Part shown: in pieces, positions 51,409 through 64,000 of the stretch
How the letters are laid out: each line of letters starts with the position of its first letter
Position numbering within the stretch: position 1 is the first letter of the stretch
Assembly: GCA_905116865.2 (NCBI GenBank)
Contig: CAJHNH020008532.1
Span: forward strand, 928,487-992,486
Reading direction: 5' to 3'
From: Candidula unifasciata
Taxonomy: Eukaryota; Mollusca; Gastropoda; Stylommatophora; Geomitridae
Length of the DNA: 64,000 bases
The notes under the pieces: model-generated
Told to the model about the DNA's origin: nothing
Databases searched by the model: none
The model's input: only the letters and a program-made list of their open reading frames with translations
Translations under genes and position numbers: made by a program

Positions 51409-54400
51409 GTGTTGGTATTAGTGGGCATTAACTGTCCTGTCACTCAAGTGTGTGTTAGTATTAGTGGGCATTAACTGTCCTGTCACTCAAGAGTGTGCTA
51501 GTATTAGTGGGCATTAACTGTCCTGTCACTCAAGTGTGTGTTAGTATTAGTGGGCATTAACTTTCCTGTCACTCAAGTGTGTGTTAGTATTAGTGGGCAT
51601 TAACTGTCCTGTCACTCAAGCGTGTGTTAGTATTAGTGGGCATTAACTGTCCTGTCACTCAAGTGTGTGTTAGTATTAGTGGGCATTAACTTTCCTGTCA
51701 CTCAAGTGTGTGTTAGTATTAGTGGGCATTAACTGTCCTGTCACTCAAGTGTGTGTTAGTATTAGTGGGCATTAACTGTCCTGTCACTCAAGTGTGTGTT
51801 AGTATTAGTGGGCATTAACTGTCGTGTCACTCAAGCGTGTGTTAGTATTAGTGGGCATTAACTGTCCTGTCACTCAAGCGTGTGTTAGTATTAGTGGGCA
51901 TTAACTGTCGTGTCACTCAAGAGTGTGTTAGTATTAGTGGGCATTAACTGTCCTGTCACTCAAGCGTGTGTTAGTATTAGTGGGCATTAACTGTCGTGTC
52001 ACTCAAGCGTGTGTTAGTATTAGTGGGCATTAACTGTCGTGTCACTCAAGTGTGTGTTAGTATTAGTGGGCATTAACTGTCCTGTCACTCAAGTGTGTGT
52101 TAGTATTAGTGGGCATTAACTGTCCTGTCACTCAAGAGTGTGTTAGTATTAGTGGGCATTAACTGTCCTGTCACTCAAGCGTGTGTTAGTATTAGTGGGC
52201 ATTAACTGTCCTGTCACTCAAGTGTGTGTTAGTATTAGTAGGCATTAACTGTCCTGTCACTCAAGAGTGTGTTAGTATTAGTGGGTATTAACTGTCCTGT
52301 CACTCAAGAGTGTGTTAGTATTAGTGGGCATTAACTGTCCTGTCACTCAAGAGTTTGTTAGTATTAGTGGGCATTAACTGTCCTGTCACTCAAGTGTGTG
52401 TTAGTATCAGTGGGCATTAACTGTACTGTCACTCAAGCGTGTGTTAGTATTAGTGGGCATTAACTATCCTGTCACTCAAGCGTGTGTTAGTATTAGTGGG
52501 CATTAACTATCCTGTCACTCAAGAGTGTGTTAGTATTAGTGGGCATTACCCGTCCTGTCACTCAAGCGTGTGTTAGTATTAGTGGGCATTAACTATCCTG
52601 TCATTCAAGCATGTGTTAGTGTTAGTATTAGTGGGCATTAACTGTCCTGTCACTCAAGCGTGTGTTAGTGTTAGTATCAGTGGGCATTAACTGTCCTGTC
52701 ACTCAAGAGTGTGTTAGTATTAGTTGGCATTAACTGTCCTGTCACTCAAGCGTGTGTTAGTATTTGTGGGCATTAACTGTCCTGTCACTCAAGAGTGTGT
52801 TAGTATCAGTGGGCATTAACTGTCCTGTCACTCAAGCGTGTGTTAGTATTAGTCGGCATTAACTGTCCTGTCACTCAAGTGTTTGTTAGTATTAGTGGGC
52901 ATTAACTGTCCTGTCACTCAAGAGTGTGTTAGTATTAGTAGGCATTAACTGTCCTGTCACTGAAGCCTGTGTTAGTATTTGTGGGCATTAACTGTCCTGT
53001 CACTCAAATGTGTGTTAGTATTAGTTGGCATTAACACTCCTGTCACTCAAGAGTGTGTTAGTATTAGTGGGCATTAACTGTCCTGTCACTCAAGCGTGTG
53101 TTAGTATTAGTGGGCATTAACTGTCCTGTCACTCAAGCGTGTGTTAGTATTAGTGGGCATTAACACTCCTGTCACTCAAGTGTGTGTTAGTATTAGTGGG
53201 CATTAACTGTCGTGTCACTCAAGCGTGTGTTAGTATTAGTGGGCATTAACTGTCCTGTCACTCAAGTGTGTGTTTGTATTAGTGGGCATTAACTGTCCTG
53301 TCACTCAAGTGTGTGTTAGTATTTGTGGGCATTAACTGTCCTGTCACTCAAGAGTGTGTTAGTATCAGTGGGCATTAACTGTCCTGTCACTCAAGCGTGT
53401 GTTAGTATTAGTCGGCATTAACTGTCCTGTCACTCAAGTGTGTGTTAGTATTAGTAGTGGGCATTAACTGTCCTGTCACTCAAGCGTGTGTTAGTATTAG
53501 TGGGCATTAACTGTCCTGTCACTCAAGCGTGTGTTAGTATTAGTGGGCATTAACTGTCCTGTCACTCAAGCGTGTGTTAGTATTAGTGGGGCATTAACTG
53601 TCCTGTCACTCAAATGTGTGTTAGTATTAGTGGGCATTAACTGTCCTGTCACTCAAGCGTGTGTTAGTATTAGTGGGCATTAACTGTCCTGTCACTCAAG
53701 TGTGTGTTAGTATTAGTGGGCATTAACTGTCCTGTCACTCAAGTGTGTGTTAGTATTAGTGGGCATTAACTGTCCTGTCACTCAAGCGTGTGTTAGTAAT
53801 TGTGGGCATTAACTGTCTTGTCACTCAAATGTGTGTTAGTATTAGTGGGTATTAACTGTCCTGTCACTCAAGTGTGTGTGTTAGTATTAGTGGGCATTAA
53901 CTGTCCTGTCACTCAAGTGTGTGTTAGTATTAGTGGGCATTAACTGTCCTGTCACTCAAGTGTGTGTTAGTATTAGTGGGCATTAACTGTCCTGTCACTC
54001 AAGTGTGTGTTAGTATTAGTGGGCATTAACTGTCCTGTCACTCAAGAGTGTGTTAGTATTAGTGGGCATTAACTGTCCTGTCACTCAAGAGTGTGTGTTA
54101 GTATTAGTGGGCATTAACTGTCCTGTCACTCAAGTGTGTGTTAGTATTAGTGGGCATTAACTGTCCTGTCACTCAAGTGTGTGTTTAGTATTAGTGGGTC
54201 ATTAACTGTCCTGTCACTCAAGAGTGTGTTAGTATTAGTGGGCATTAACTGTCCTGTCACTCAAGAGTGTGTTAGTATTAGTGGGCATTAACTGTCCTGT
54301 CACTCAAGTGTGTGTTAGTATTAGTGGGCATTAACTGTCCTGTCACTCAAGTGTGTGTTAGTATTAGTGGGCATTAACTGTCCTGTCACTCAAGTGTGTG

Positions 54401-57400
54401 TTAGTATTAGTGGGCATTAACTGTCCTGTCACTCAAGAGTGTGTTAGTATTAGTGGGCATTAACTGTCCTGTCACTCAAGTGTGTGTTAGTATTAGTGGG
54501 CATTAACTGTCCTGTCACTCAAGTGTGTGTTAGTATTAGTGGGCATTAACTGTCCTGTCACTCAAGTGTGTTAGTATTAGTGGGCATTAACTGTCCTGTC
54601 ACTCAAGTGTGTGTTAGTATTAGTGGGCATTAACTGTCCTGTCACTCAAGTGTGTGTTAGTATTAGTGGGCATTAACTGTCCTGTCACTCAAGTGTGTGT
54701 TAGTATTAGTGGGCATTAACTGTCCTGTCACTCAAGTGTGTGTTAGTATTAGTGGGCATTAAGTGGGCATTAACTGTCCTGTCACTCAAGTGTGTGTTAG
54801 TATTAGTGGGCATTAACTGTCCTGTCACTCAAGTGTGTGTTAGTATTAGTGGGCATTAACTGTCCTGTCACTCAAGTGTGTGTTAGTATTAGTGGGCATT
54901 AACTGTCCTGTCACTCAAGTGTGTGTTAGTATTAGTGGGCATTAACTGTCCTGTCACTCAAGAGTGTGTTAGTATTAGTGGGCATTAACTGTCCTGTCAC
55001 TCAAGCGTGTGTTAGTATTAGTGGGCATTAACTGTCCTGTCACTCAAGTGTGTGTTAGTATTAGTGGGCATTAACTGTCCTGTCACTCAAGAGTGTGTTA
55101 GTATTAGTGGGCATTAACTGTCCTGTCACTCAAGAGTGTGTTAGTATTAGTGGGCATTAACTGTCCTGTCACTCAAGCGTGTGTTAGTATTAGTGGGCAT
55201 TAACTGTCCTGTCACTCAAGTGTGTGTTAGTATTAGTGGGCATTAACTGTCCTGTCACTCAAGTGTGTTAGTTAGTATTAGTGGGCATTAACTGTCCTGT
55301 CACTCAAGTGTGTGTTAGTATTAGTGGGCATTAACTGTCCTGTCACTCAAGTGTGTGTTAGTATTAGTGGGCATTAACTGTCCTGTCACTCAAATGTGTG
55401 TTAGTATTAGTGGGCATTAACTGTCCTGTCACTCAAGAGTGTGTTAGTATTAGTGGGCATTAACTGTCCTGTCACTCAAGTGTGTGTTAGTATTAGTGGG
55501 CATTAACTGTCCTGTCACTCAAGAGTGTGTTAGTATTAGTGGGCATTAACTGTCCTGTCACTCAAGTGTGTGTTAGTATTAGTGGGCATTAACTGTCCTG
55601 TCACTCAAGCGTGTGTTAGTATTAGTGGGCATTAACTGTCCTGTCACTCAAGAGTGTGTTAGTATTAGTGGGCATTAACTGTCCTGTCACTCAAGCGTGT
55701 GTTAGTATTAGTGGGCATTAACTGTCCTGTCACTCAAGCGTGTGTTAGTATTAGTGGGCATTAACTGTCCTGTCACTCAAGTGTGTGTTTGTATTAGTGG
55801 GCATTAACTGTCCTGTCACTCAAGTGTGTGTTAGTATTAGTGGGCATTAACTGTCCTGTCACTCAAGTGTGTGTTAGTATTAGTGGGCATTAACTGTCCT
55901 GTCACTCAAGCGTGTGTTAGTATTAGTGGGCATTAACTGTCCTGTCACTCAAGTGTGTTAGTATTAGTAGTATTAGTGGGCATTAACTGTCCTGTCACTC
56001 AAGTGTGTGTTAGTATTAGTGGGCATTAACTGTCCTGTCACTCAAGCGTGTGTTAGTATTAGTGGGCATTAACTGTCCTGTCACTCAAGCCTGTGTTAGT
56101 ATTAGTGTGGGCATTAACTGTCCTGTCACTCAAGCGTGTGTTTTTCCTATTAGTGGGCATTACACTCCTGTCACTCAAGTGTGTGTTAGTATTAGTGGGC
56201 ATTAACTGTCCTGTCACTCAAGCGTGTGTTAGTATTAGTGGGCATTAACTGTCCTGTCACTCAAGTGTGTGTTAGTATTAGTGGGCATTAACTGTCCTGT
56301 CACTCAAGTGTGTGTTAGTATTAGTGGGCATTAACTGTCCTGTCACTCAAGAGTGTGTTAGTATTAGTGGGCATTAACTGTCCTGTCACTCAAGTGTGTG
56401 TTAGTATTAGTGGGCATTAACTGTCCTGTCACTCAAGTGTGTGTTAGTATTAGTGGGCATTAACTGTCCTGTCACTCAAGTGTGTGTTAGTATTAGTGGG
56501 CATTAACTGTCCTGTCACTCAAGTGTGTGTTAGTATTAGTGGGCATTAACTGTCCTGTCACTCAAGTGTGTGTTAGTATTAGTGGGCATTAACTGTCCTG
56601 TCACTCAAGTGTGTGTTAGTATTAGTGGGCATTAACTGTCCTGTCACTCAAGTGTGTGTTAGTATTAGTGGGCATTAACTGTCCTGTCACTCAAGTGTGT
56701 GTTAGTATTAGTGGGCATTAACTGTCCTGTCACTCAAGTGTGTCCTGTCACTCAAAGTGTGTGTTAGTATTAGTGGGCATTAACTGTCCTGTCACTCAAG
56801 AGTGTGTAGTATTAGTATTAACTGTCCTGGAGCATTAACTGTCCTGTCACTCAAGTGTGTGTTAGTATTAGTGGGCATTAACTGTCCTGTCACTCAAGCG
56901 TGTGTTAGTATTAGTGGGCATTAACTGTCCTGTCACTCAAGAGTGTGTTAGTATTAGTGGGCATTAAATGTCCTGTCACTCAAATGTGTGTTAGTATTAG
57001 TGGGCATTAACTGTCCTGTCACTCAAGTGTGTGTTAGTATTAGTGGGCATTAACTGTCCTGTCACTCAAGTGTGTGTTAGTATTAGTGGGCATTAACTGT
57101 CCTGTCACTCAAATGTGTGTTAGTATTAGTGGGCATTAACTGTCCTGTCACTCAAATGTGTGTGTTAGTATTAGTGGGCATTAACTGTCCTGTCACTCAA
57201 GTGTGTGTTAGTATTAGTGGGCATTAACTGTCCTGTCACTCAAGAGTGTGTTTAGTATTAGTGGGCATTAACTGTCCTGTCACTCAAGTGTGTGTTAGTA
57301 TTAGTGGGCATTAACTGTCCTGTCACTCAAGTGTGTGTTAGTATTAGTGGGCATTAACTGTCCTGTCACTCAAGTGTGTGTTAGTATTAGTGGGCATTAA

Positions 57401-60400
57401 CTGTCCTGTCACTCAAGAGTGTGTTAGTATTAGTGGGCATTAACTGTCCTGTCACTCAAGTGTGTGTTAGTATTAGTGGGCATTAACTGTCCTGTCACTC
57501 AAGCGTGTGTTAGTATTAGTGGGCCTTAACTGTCCTGTCACTCAAGTGTGTGTTAGTATTAGTGGGTATTAACTTTCCTGTCACTCAAGAGTGTGCTAGT
57601 ATTAGTGGGCATTAACTGTCCTGTCACCCAAGAGTGTGTTAGTATTAGTGGGCATTAACTGTCCTGTCACTCAAGTGTGTGTTAGTATTAGTGGGCATTA
57701 ACTGTCCTGTCACTCAAGCGTGTGTTAGTATTAGTGATCATTAACTGTCCTGTCACTCAAGAGTGTGTTAGTATTTGTGGGCATTAAATGTCTTGTCACT
57801 CAAATGTGTGTTAGTATTAGTGGGCATTAACTGTCCTGTCACTCAAGTGTGTGTTAGTATTAGTGGGCATTAACTGTCCTGTCACTCAAGTGTGTGTTAG
57901 TATTAGTGGGCATCAACTGTCCTGTCACTCAAATGTGTGTTAGTATTAGTGGGCATTAACTGTCCTGTCACTCTAGTGTGTGTTAGTATTAGTGGGCATT
58001 AACTGTCCTGTCACTCAAATGTGTGTTAGTATAAGTGGGCATTAACTGTCCTGTCACTCAAGAGTTTGTTAGTATTAGTGGGCATTAACTGTCCTGTCAC
58101 TCAAGTGTGTGTTAGTATTAGTGGGCATTAACTGTCCTGTCACTCAAGAGTGTGTTAGTATTAGTGGGCATTAACTGTCCTGTCACTCAAGAGTTCGTTA
58201 GTATTAGTGGGCATTAACTGTCCTGTCACTCAAGCGTATGTTAGTATTAGTGGGCATTAACTGTCCTGTCACTCAAGCGTGTGTTAGTATTAGTGGGCAT
58301 TAACTGTCCTGTCACTCAAGCGTGTGTTAGTATTAGTGGGCATTAACTGTCCTGTCACTCAAGCGTGTGTTAGTATTAGTGGGCATTAACTGTCCTGTCA
58401 CTCAAGCGTGCGTTAGTATTAGTGGGCATTAACTGTCCTGTCACTCAAGAGTGCATTAGTATTAGTGGGCATTAACTGTCCTGTCACTCAAGCGTGTGTT
58501 AGTATTAGTGGGCATTAACTGTCCTGTCACTCAAGCGTGTGTTAGTATTAGTGGGCATTAACTGTCCTGTCACTCAAGTGTTTGTTAGTATTAGTGGGCA
58601 TTAACTGTCCTGTCACTCTAGTGTGTGTTAGTATTAGTGGGCATTAACTGTCCTGTCACTCAAATGTGTGTTAGTATAAGTGGGCATTAACTGTCCTGTC
58701 ACTCAAGCGTGTGTTAGTATTAGTGGGCATTAACTGTCCTATCACTCAAGAGTGTGTTAGTATTAGTGGGCATTAACTGTCCTGTCACTCAAGTGTGTGT
58801 TAGTATTAGTGGGCATCAACTGTCCTGTCACTCAAATGTGTGTTAGTATTAGTGGGCATTAACTGTCCTGTCACTCAAATGTGTGTTAGTATTAGTGGGC
58901 ATTAACTGTCCTGTCACTCAAGTGTGTGTTAGTATTAGTGGGCATTAACTGTCCTGTCACTTAAGAGTGTGTTAGTATTAGTGGGCATTAACTGTCCTGT
59001 CACTCAAGTGTGTGTTAGTATTAGTGGGCATTAACTGTCCTGTCACTCAAGTGTGTGTTAGTATTAGTGGGCATTAACTGTCCTGTCACTCGAGTGTGTG
59101 TTAGTATTAGTGGGCATTAACTGTCCTGTCACTCAAGTGTTTGTTAGTATTAGTGGGCATTAACTGTCCTGTCACTCTAGTGTGTGTTAGTATTAGTGGG
59201 CATAAACTGTCCTGTCACTCAAATGTGTGTTAGTATTAGTCGGCATTAACTGTCCTGTCACTCAAGCGTGTGTTAGTATTAGTGGGCATTAACTGTCCTG
59301 TCACTCAAGCGTGTGTTAGTATTAGTGGGCATTAACTGTCCTGTCACTCAAGCGTGTGTTAGTATTAGTGGGCATTAACTGTCCTGTCACTCAAGCGTGT
59401 GTTAGTATTAGTAGGCATTAACTGTCCTGTCACTCAAGCGTGTGTTAGTATTAGTGGGCATTAAATGTCCTGTCACTCAAGCGTGTGTTAGTATTAGTGG
59501 GCATTAACTGTCCTGTCACTCAAGCGTGTGTTAGTATTAGTGGGCATTAACTGTCCTGTCACTCAAGAGTGTGTTAGTATAAGTGGGCATTAACTGTCCT
59601 GTCACTCAAGTGTTTGTTAGTATTAGTCGGCATTAACTGTCCTGTCACTCAAATGTGTGTTAGTATTAGTCGGCATTAACTGTCCTGTCACTCAAGCGTG
59701 TGTTAGTATTAGTGGGCATTAACTGTCCTGTCACTCAAGCGTGTGTTAGTATTAGTGGGCATTAACTGTATAGTCACTCAAGCGTGTGTTTGTATTAGTG
59801 GGCATTAACTGTCCTGTCACTCAAGCGTGTGTTAGTATTAGTGGGCATTAACTGTCCTGTCACTCAAGCGTGTGTTAGTATTAGTGGGCATTAACTGTCC
59901 TGTCACTCAAGAGTGCGTTAGTATTAGTGGGCATTAACTGTCCTGTCACTCAAGCGTGTGTTAGTATTAGTGATCATTAACTGTCCTGTCACTCAAGCGT
60001 GTGTTAGTATTAGTGGGCATTAACTGTCCTGTCACTCAAGTCTTTGTTAGTATTAGTGGGCATTAACTGTCCTGTCACTCTAGTGTGTGTTAGTGGGCAT
60101 TAACTGTCCTGTCACTCTAGTGTGTGTTAGTATTAGTGGGCATTAACTGTCCTGTCACTCAAATGTGTGTTAGTATAAGTGGGCATTAACTGTCCTGTCA
60201 CTCAAGAGTTTGTTAGTATTAGTGGGCATTAACTGTCCTGTCACTCAAGTGTGTGTTAGTATTAGTGGGCATTAACTGTCCTGTCACTCAAGAGTGTGTT
60301 AGTATTAGTGGGCATTAACTGTCCTGTCACTCAAGTGTATCAAGTTAGTATTAGTGGGCATTAACTGTCCTGTCACTCAAGCGTGTGTTAGTATTAGTGG

Positions 60401-60521
60401 GCATTAACTGTCCTGTCACTCAAGCGTGTGTTAGTATTAGTGGGCATTAACTGTCCTGTCACTCAAGCGTGTGTTAGTATTAGTGGGCATTAACTGTCCT
60501 GTCACTCAAGTGTGTGTTAGA
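51409..60521. repeat. 43-bp satellite array, about 9.1 kb (intron 12)
   Basis: About 210 units of 43 bp containing gttagtattagtgggcatta and actgtcctgtcactcaag. Unit classes differ in the bases after ctcaag (tgtgtg, cgtgtg, agtgtg) or have ctcaaatgtg. The marker ctctag occurs at 57971, 58616, 59175 and 60078, at spacings of exactly 15, 13 and 21 units. Irregular units lie near 54760, 55265, 55960, 56140, 56735-56835 and 60340. 43 is not a multiple of three and each unit has stops, so no frames are open. Confidence 0.98.
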
Positions 60522-61059
60522 ATGGAAACACGTATGCTAACCCCCCTGAATACCGGAAACTATCGTGAAGGCTCAGGGACTCAGGACGTGAATTTTGGAG
60601 TCCAGTTGCCCCAACTAACTCATGCTTAGGCCATGTTTAGAGACATGAAGAGCTCAGCGAAAAACTGCAGGCACTCTGGTGGCGTGGGAATGAGCACACT
60701 GTGAGCCCACCCATTAGCTACGTGTTAAAGGGAAAGGCAGAAACACAACCCATATTTTCCTTTAGAACTGGTACCGGTCATTTTCTAGCTGCTGCCCGGG
60801 GAGTAGGTAGGTAATCCACGATACACCCCAGCACCACAATGCCATGAATATGTCAAAATTAAGAATACATACGAGATCGGTCGTCGCCTCGTCTATCAAG
60901 GCCCGCGCCAGACAGTGGGAAAAACAGGCTGTCATGTGCGAAAAATTGGGTACTGGAAAAATTTGAAATAAAATGGGAAAACAGACACCCCAGGAGGAGG
61001 AAGAGTGGGAGGGAGAGCAAAGAGAACTCAGACAGCACAGCAAAAAATACACAGATGCT

Positions 61060-61680
61060 CAATCATTCTGCAGTGAACATCTGTGGAATTAGAAATAAGA
61101 AAACTTGAACTGCCAAACTGCTAAACAACCAACAGGGTACACGTGGCTGCTCTACAAGAAACCCTGCATAAAGGACTCTGATCTGCATCTCACTGGATAT
61201 ACTAGTTATGCCTGTAAGTGCAAGTGACTGCCGGGGGCATAGTGAAATATATCAGAAATGACATACAAGGAGATGTAACAATGCTGTCGAACATCTCACC
61301 CTAGACAGATGTGCAAAAAAAATAACTATCTGGCACAATGGAAGCAAATATACTAGATACAACGTGTACAGCCCACCTCAGACAACAGGCAAATACCAGA
61401 ACTATACAAGACACACAGTATATTAACCCTTCTTGTTGGTGACTTCAACGGACATCGCCACGTTGGGGTTACCTGACTACAATAGCACAGGGAAGTACAT
61501 CGAAGATACTTGTGAAACAACTAACCTATTAGTGCTGCAGGACACAGAGTCTACACCTACACTGTTACACAGGCGGCCACACCTATCTCTCAGCCGACCA
61601 GACCTGACCATCTGCTCATCCGACCTTAGCAGACGCAGCTATCCCAAGTCCTGGACGACATAGGAAGTGACCACAAACTA
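61060..61680 (+). pseudogene. Jockey-like endonuclease remnant
   Basis: In shifted frames: AVNICGIRNKKT, then VHVAALQETLHKG (LQET active-site motif), LHLTGYTSYACK, LLVGDFNGHRHVG (GDFN) and DIGSDHKLYSQL (SDH). The order and spacing match APE-type endonucleases. Several frame breaks. Confidence 0.8.
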
Positions 61681-62340
61681 TACTCACAACTGTAAGCCTA
61701 CCACCCCTAAATTACGCTTCAAGCAGAGAAGAACCCGTTGGAATTTCCGAAAAGCAAACAGTGGAAACTATTTCAGGAAACATCTGACTGCCTCCTGGGA
61801 AGAATTGACAACAGCTGTGTGGAAAACTTTTTGTGAAGACATAACACAAGCACTCCTGAATGCAGCGTCGAAAAGCCATCCAAGGGGCAGCCGGAAAGGC
61901 ATATAAACCTTTTTGGAATCAAGAAATTCAAAATACTATATCTGAAAGGAACATAACGCAAGGAATATTTCTCGAAAACTGCACGTTCAACAGAAGCAAA
62001 GATCCAATACAATAAAGCATGTGCCAGAGTAAAAGCTTGTAGTTAATAAGGCTAAAAGAGATTAAATGGACAGAAACTTGCTCCACTTAGGACCTTAGAC
62101 AGAATGGAAATAAAGCATGGACTTTTTTAGTTAAAAACCTCTCTTACGGAGGAAGTAGAAGGGTGAACCCAAAAACCAGTGACAGATGGGGAGTAAGACA
62201 ATCACTGAAGACAAGAAGGAAAGCAGAACATTTCAACCATATTTTGCCTCAGTTAACAGAGCAGGTAAGCTGTGTCAGAACTCATAGAACACAGCTCTCT
62301 CAGTTGAAGAAACAAGAGAGAGCTCCAACAGCCAGCGACT
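61681..62340 (+). other. Linker region of the Jockey-like element
   Basis: Shifted open stretches (FKQRRTRWNFRKANSGNYFR; TSDRWGVRQSLKTRRKAEHF) lie where the endonuclease-RT linker is expected. No domain recognised. Confidence 0.6.
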
Positions 62341-64000
62341 CCCTTTTTGAAAATGAATTTAGCATGGATGAATCTAGAGCAAGCCCTGAAGAAATTAAAA
62401 CCTAGAAAATCTCCAGGCCCAGATAAGATCCACAACGAAGTGCTGGGCCTACATCTTGCCCGGTCTGGACGGATGAAGTAGTTTCTCAGGCTTATTAATA
62501 AAACTTGGAGGTCAAGCCAAACTTCCAAGGGCATGGGCTGAGGAATGCATAATTCTATCGTCCCCATCCTTTAAACCAAAAAGCCTCCAGATGACCCCAA
62601 AAGCTACCGCCGGGGGGATATCCTTAACATCATGCTTTGGGCAAAGTATTTTCAGAAAGATGAATGATAAACAGGCGCTTATATTTGTTCCTTACACTGA
62701 GAGTTCTGGTGTTCTATGCCATGAACAGGCAGGCTTCAGAACCAACAGACTGCACAGAAGACCAGCTGTTCAGAATGACACAAAGAATACAAGATGGCTT
62801 CCAGAATAATTGAAACACACAGTGGTCAGTCTTTGTCGACCTCCAGCAGGCCTATGACAGAGTATGGAGAAAAGGTCTCCTGATGAAAGATGATGAGCAT
62901 AGGAATACATGGCAGATTGTATAACTGGGTTGAAATACTTCCCTGATAGATGTGTAGAACAATCCATACTAAGAGCACAAAACGCAATCTCTTCTAAAGA
63001 AGTCTTTGGAGGAGGGCTTGCCACAAGGCTCATCATTGAGCTGTACAACTATTCCTAACTCTTTATCAATGACCTGCCAGAACAAATCAAGGCCGAAAAA
63101 GCCTTGTACGCTGATGACCTAGCAATATGGCAGAGTCATGAAATGTGGAAAGTGGAGCCCAAAAGACTGAATGGAGAGACCTTAGAAGACTGCATGATTA
63201 CTGCCAAAGATGGAAACTCAAGATTAACTGTGCAAAGACGGTCTACACAATCTTTCCAAAAGCCACCAAGTAGCAAGGAAGAATATTAACCTGAGGTTAG
63301 ACAAACACCAAGTGATGAAAGAAGAGCATCCCACATACCTTGGAGTCACACTTGACCCGCAGCTCAGCCTCAAGAACCATATTGAAAACATCAGGAATAA
63401 GGCATTGAGGCGGTTACAGTTATTAAAGAGACTTGCAGGTACATCATGGGGATCAGACAAGGAAACTCTGAGGGGCTTATACCTAGGATATGTTCGCTCT
63501 GTGATAGAGTACACAACTCACTGCTTACAACTTGCTCCAAAACTAACCTAGAGACTCTTGACAGAGTACAAAAATAATGCCCTCCGATTAATCTGCGGAG
63601 CTATGCAGTCTACACCAACTGCTGCATGTGAAATCCATACAAATGTGGAAACCCCTCGGGTTGGCGGAGAGAAAAAAGGTCACTTTAGAAATTTATGAAA
63701 GAAGCGTTAGGAAAAATCGTACCATCCTAATAGACATCTTGTAGAAAACTGGGAATCCAAACAAAGAATAAAGCACAAATCGGTTTTACACTGTGTTAAT
63801 GAAATTCAGGACAGATACCACCTCCCAGAAAGACGTCAAGGAATTCAGAATGTTGCAAAAGACCTACCACCACATGCTCGCTTTAAAGCTCCAGAAGTCC
63901 AAACTAAATTGGTAGGCGAGGAAACCAAACAGTCCGACCCAATCGCTCTTATGAACTCATCACTAAAGACCGTTGATTCTTACCCCCAAGAATGGATACA
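62341..64000 (+). pseudogene. Jockey-like reverse transcriptase remnant
   Basis: Across frames: RKSPGPDKIHNEVLGLHL, QAGFRTNR, SVFVDLQQAYDRVWRKGLL (motif A), LPQGSSLSC (motif B) and KALYADDLAIWQS (YADD box). The clearest open part is 63312-63551 with HPTYLGVTLDPQLSLKNHIE and GYVRSVIEYTTHCLQLAP. It continues as NALRLICGAMQSTPTAACEI to the window edge. Frequent one-base shifts. Confidence 0.82.

Larger units (their letters stand above)
60522..64000 (+). mobile_element. Decayed Jockey-like non-LTR retrotransposon, cut by the window edge
   Basis: Follows the satellite directly at gttag/aatggaaacacg. The first 500 bp look like a 5' untranslated region with a short open stretch (60846-60969, MNMSKLRIHTRSVVASSIKA) that may be an ORF1 remnant. 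Endonuclease, then reverse transcriptase follow in order with many shifts. It is long at the 5' side compared with the other LINEs here. The 3' end lies outside. Confidence 0.8.

Noticed and set aside
51409..60521. Could the 43-bp array be a CRISPR array?
   Set aside because: There are no unique spacers between units; the whole unit is repeated head to tail, there are no cas genes, and the genome is clearly animal.

Overview
This is a stretch of a repeat-rich animal nuclear genome. Spliceosomal introns with GT..AG borders, a clear DDHD1-type phospholipase gene, RTE, Jockey-like, hAT and mariner transposons and tRNA-derived SINEs all say metazoan. The SINE and LINE flavour and the density of minisatellites fit a lophotrochozoan, most plausibly a gastropod mollusc. 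The species assignment is inference; no rRNA or mitochondrial marker is present.

Region 1 (1-16980) is a duplication of about 8 kb. Copy A (1-8983) and copy B (9001-16980) each start with a 33-bp minisatellite and share the same non-coding backbone. They are joined at a 17-base N gap. Each copy has its own insertions. Copy A carries a Jockey/I-like non-LTR element with RT and RNase H (about 4848-7412). Copy B carries a 5'-truncated LINE with a 13-bp target-site duplication (11056-11633), a nested-palindrome DNA element with a 9-bp duplication (12238-12844), a decayed hAT transposon (13174-15467) and a 23-bp minisatellite expanded to about 34 units. Whether this is a true tandem duplication or two unmerged haplotypes cannot be settled from the sequence.

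Region 2 (16981-22764) holds two facing trinucleotide arrays, (TTC)n and (GAA)n, two tRNA-derived SINEs (one with a perfect 14-bp target-site duplication), and several LINE relics whose RNase H and C-terminal tail recur across the window.

Region 3 (22765 to beyond the right edge) is the one host gene seen, a DDHD1 (PA-PLA1) homologue on the + strand. Twelve coding exons (23162-50472) join in phase to give 608 residues, including the Ala-His-Ser-Leu-Gly lipase motif and the first part of the DDHD domain. The terminal exon or exons are not in the window. Its introns carry a near-complete RTE element, several RTE and LINE relics, a second nested-palindrome element, a hAT with an RTE inside it, a deleted mariner, and at least ten different minisatellites. 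Intron 12 holds a satellite array of about 9.1 kb with a 43-bp period (51409-60521).

Region 4 (60522-64000) is a decayed Jockey-like retrotransposon with endonuclease and reverse transcriptase, running off the right edge. No bacterial-type operon, CRISPR array or functional RNA gene was seen. The long repetitive reading frames are by-products of tandem repeats whose period is a multiple of three.
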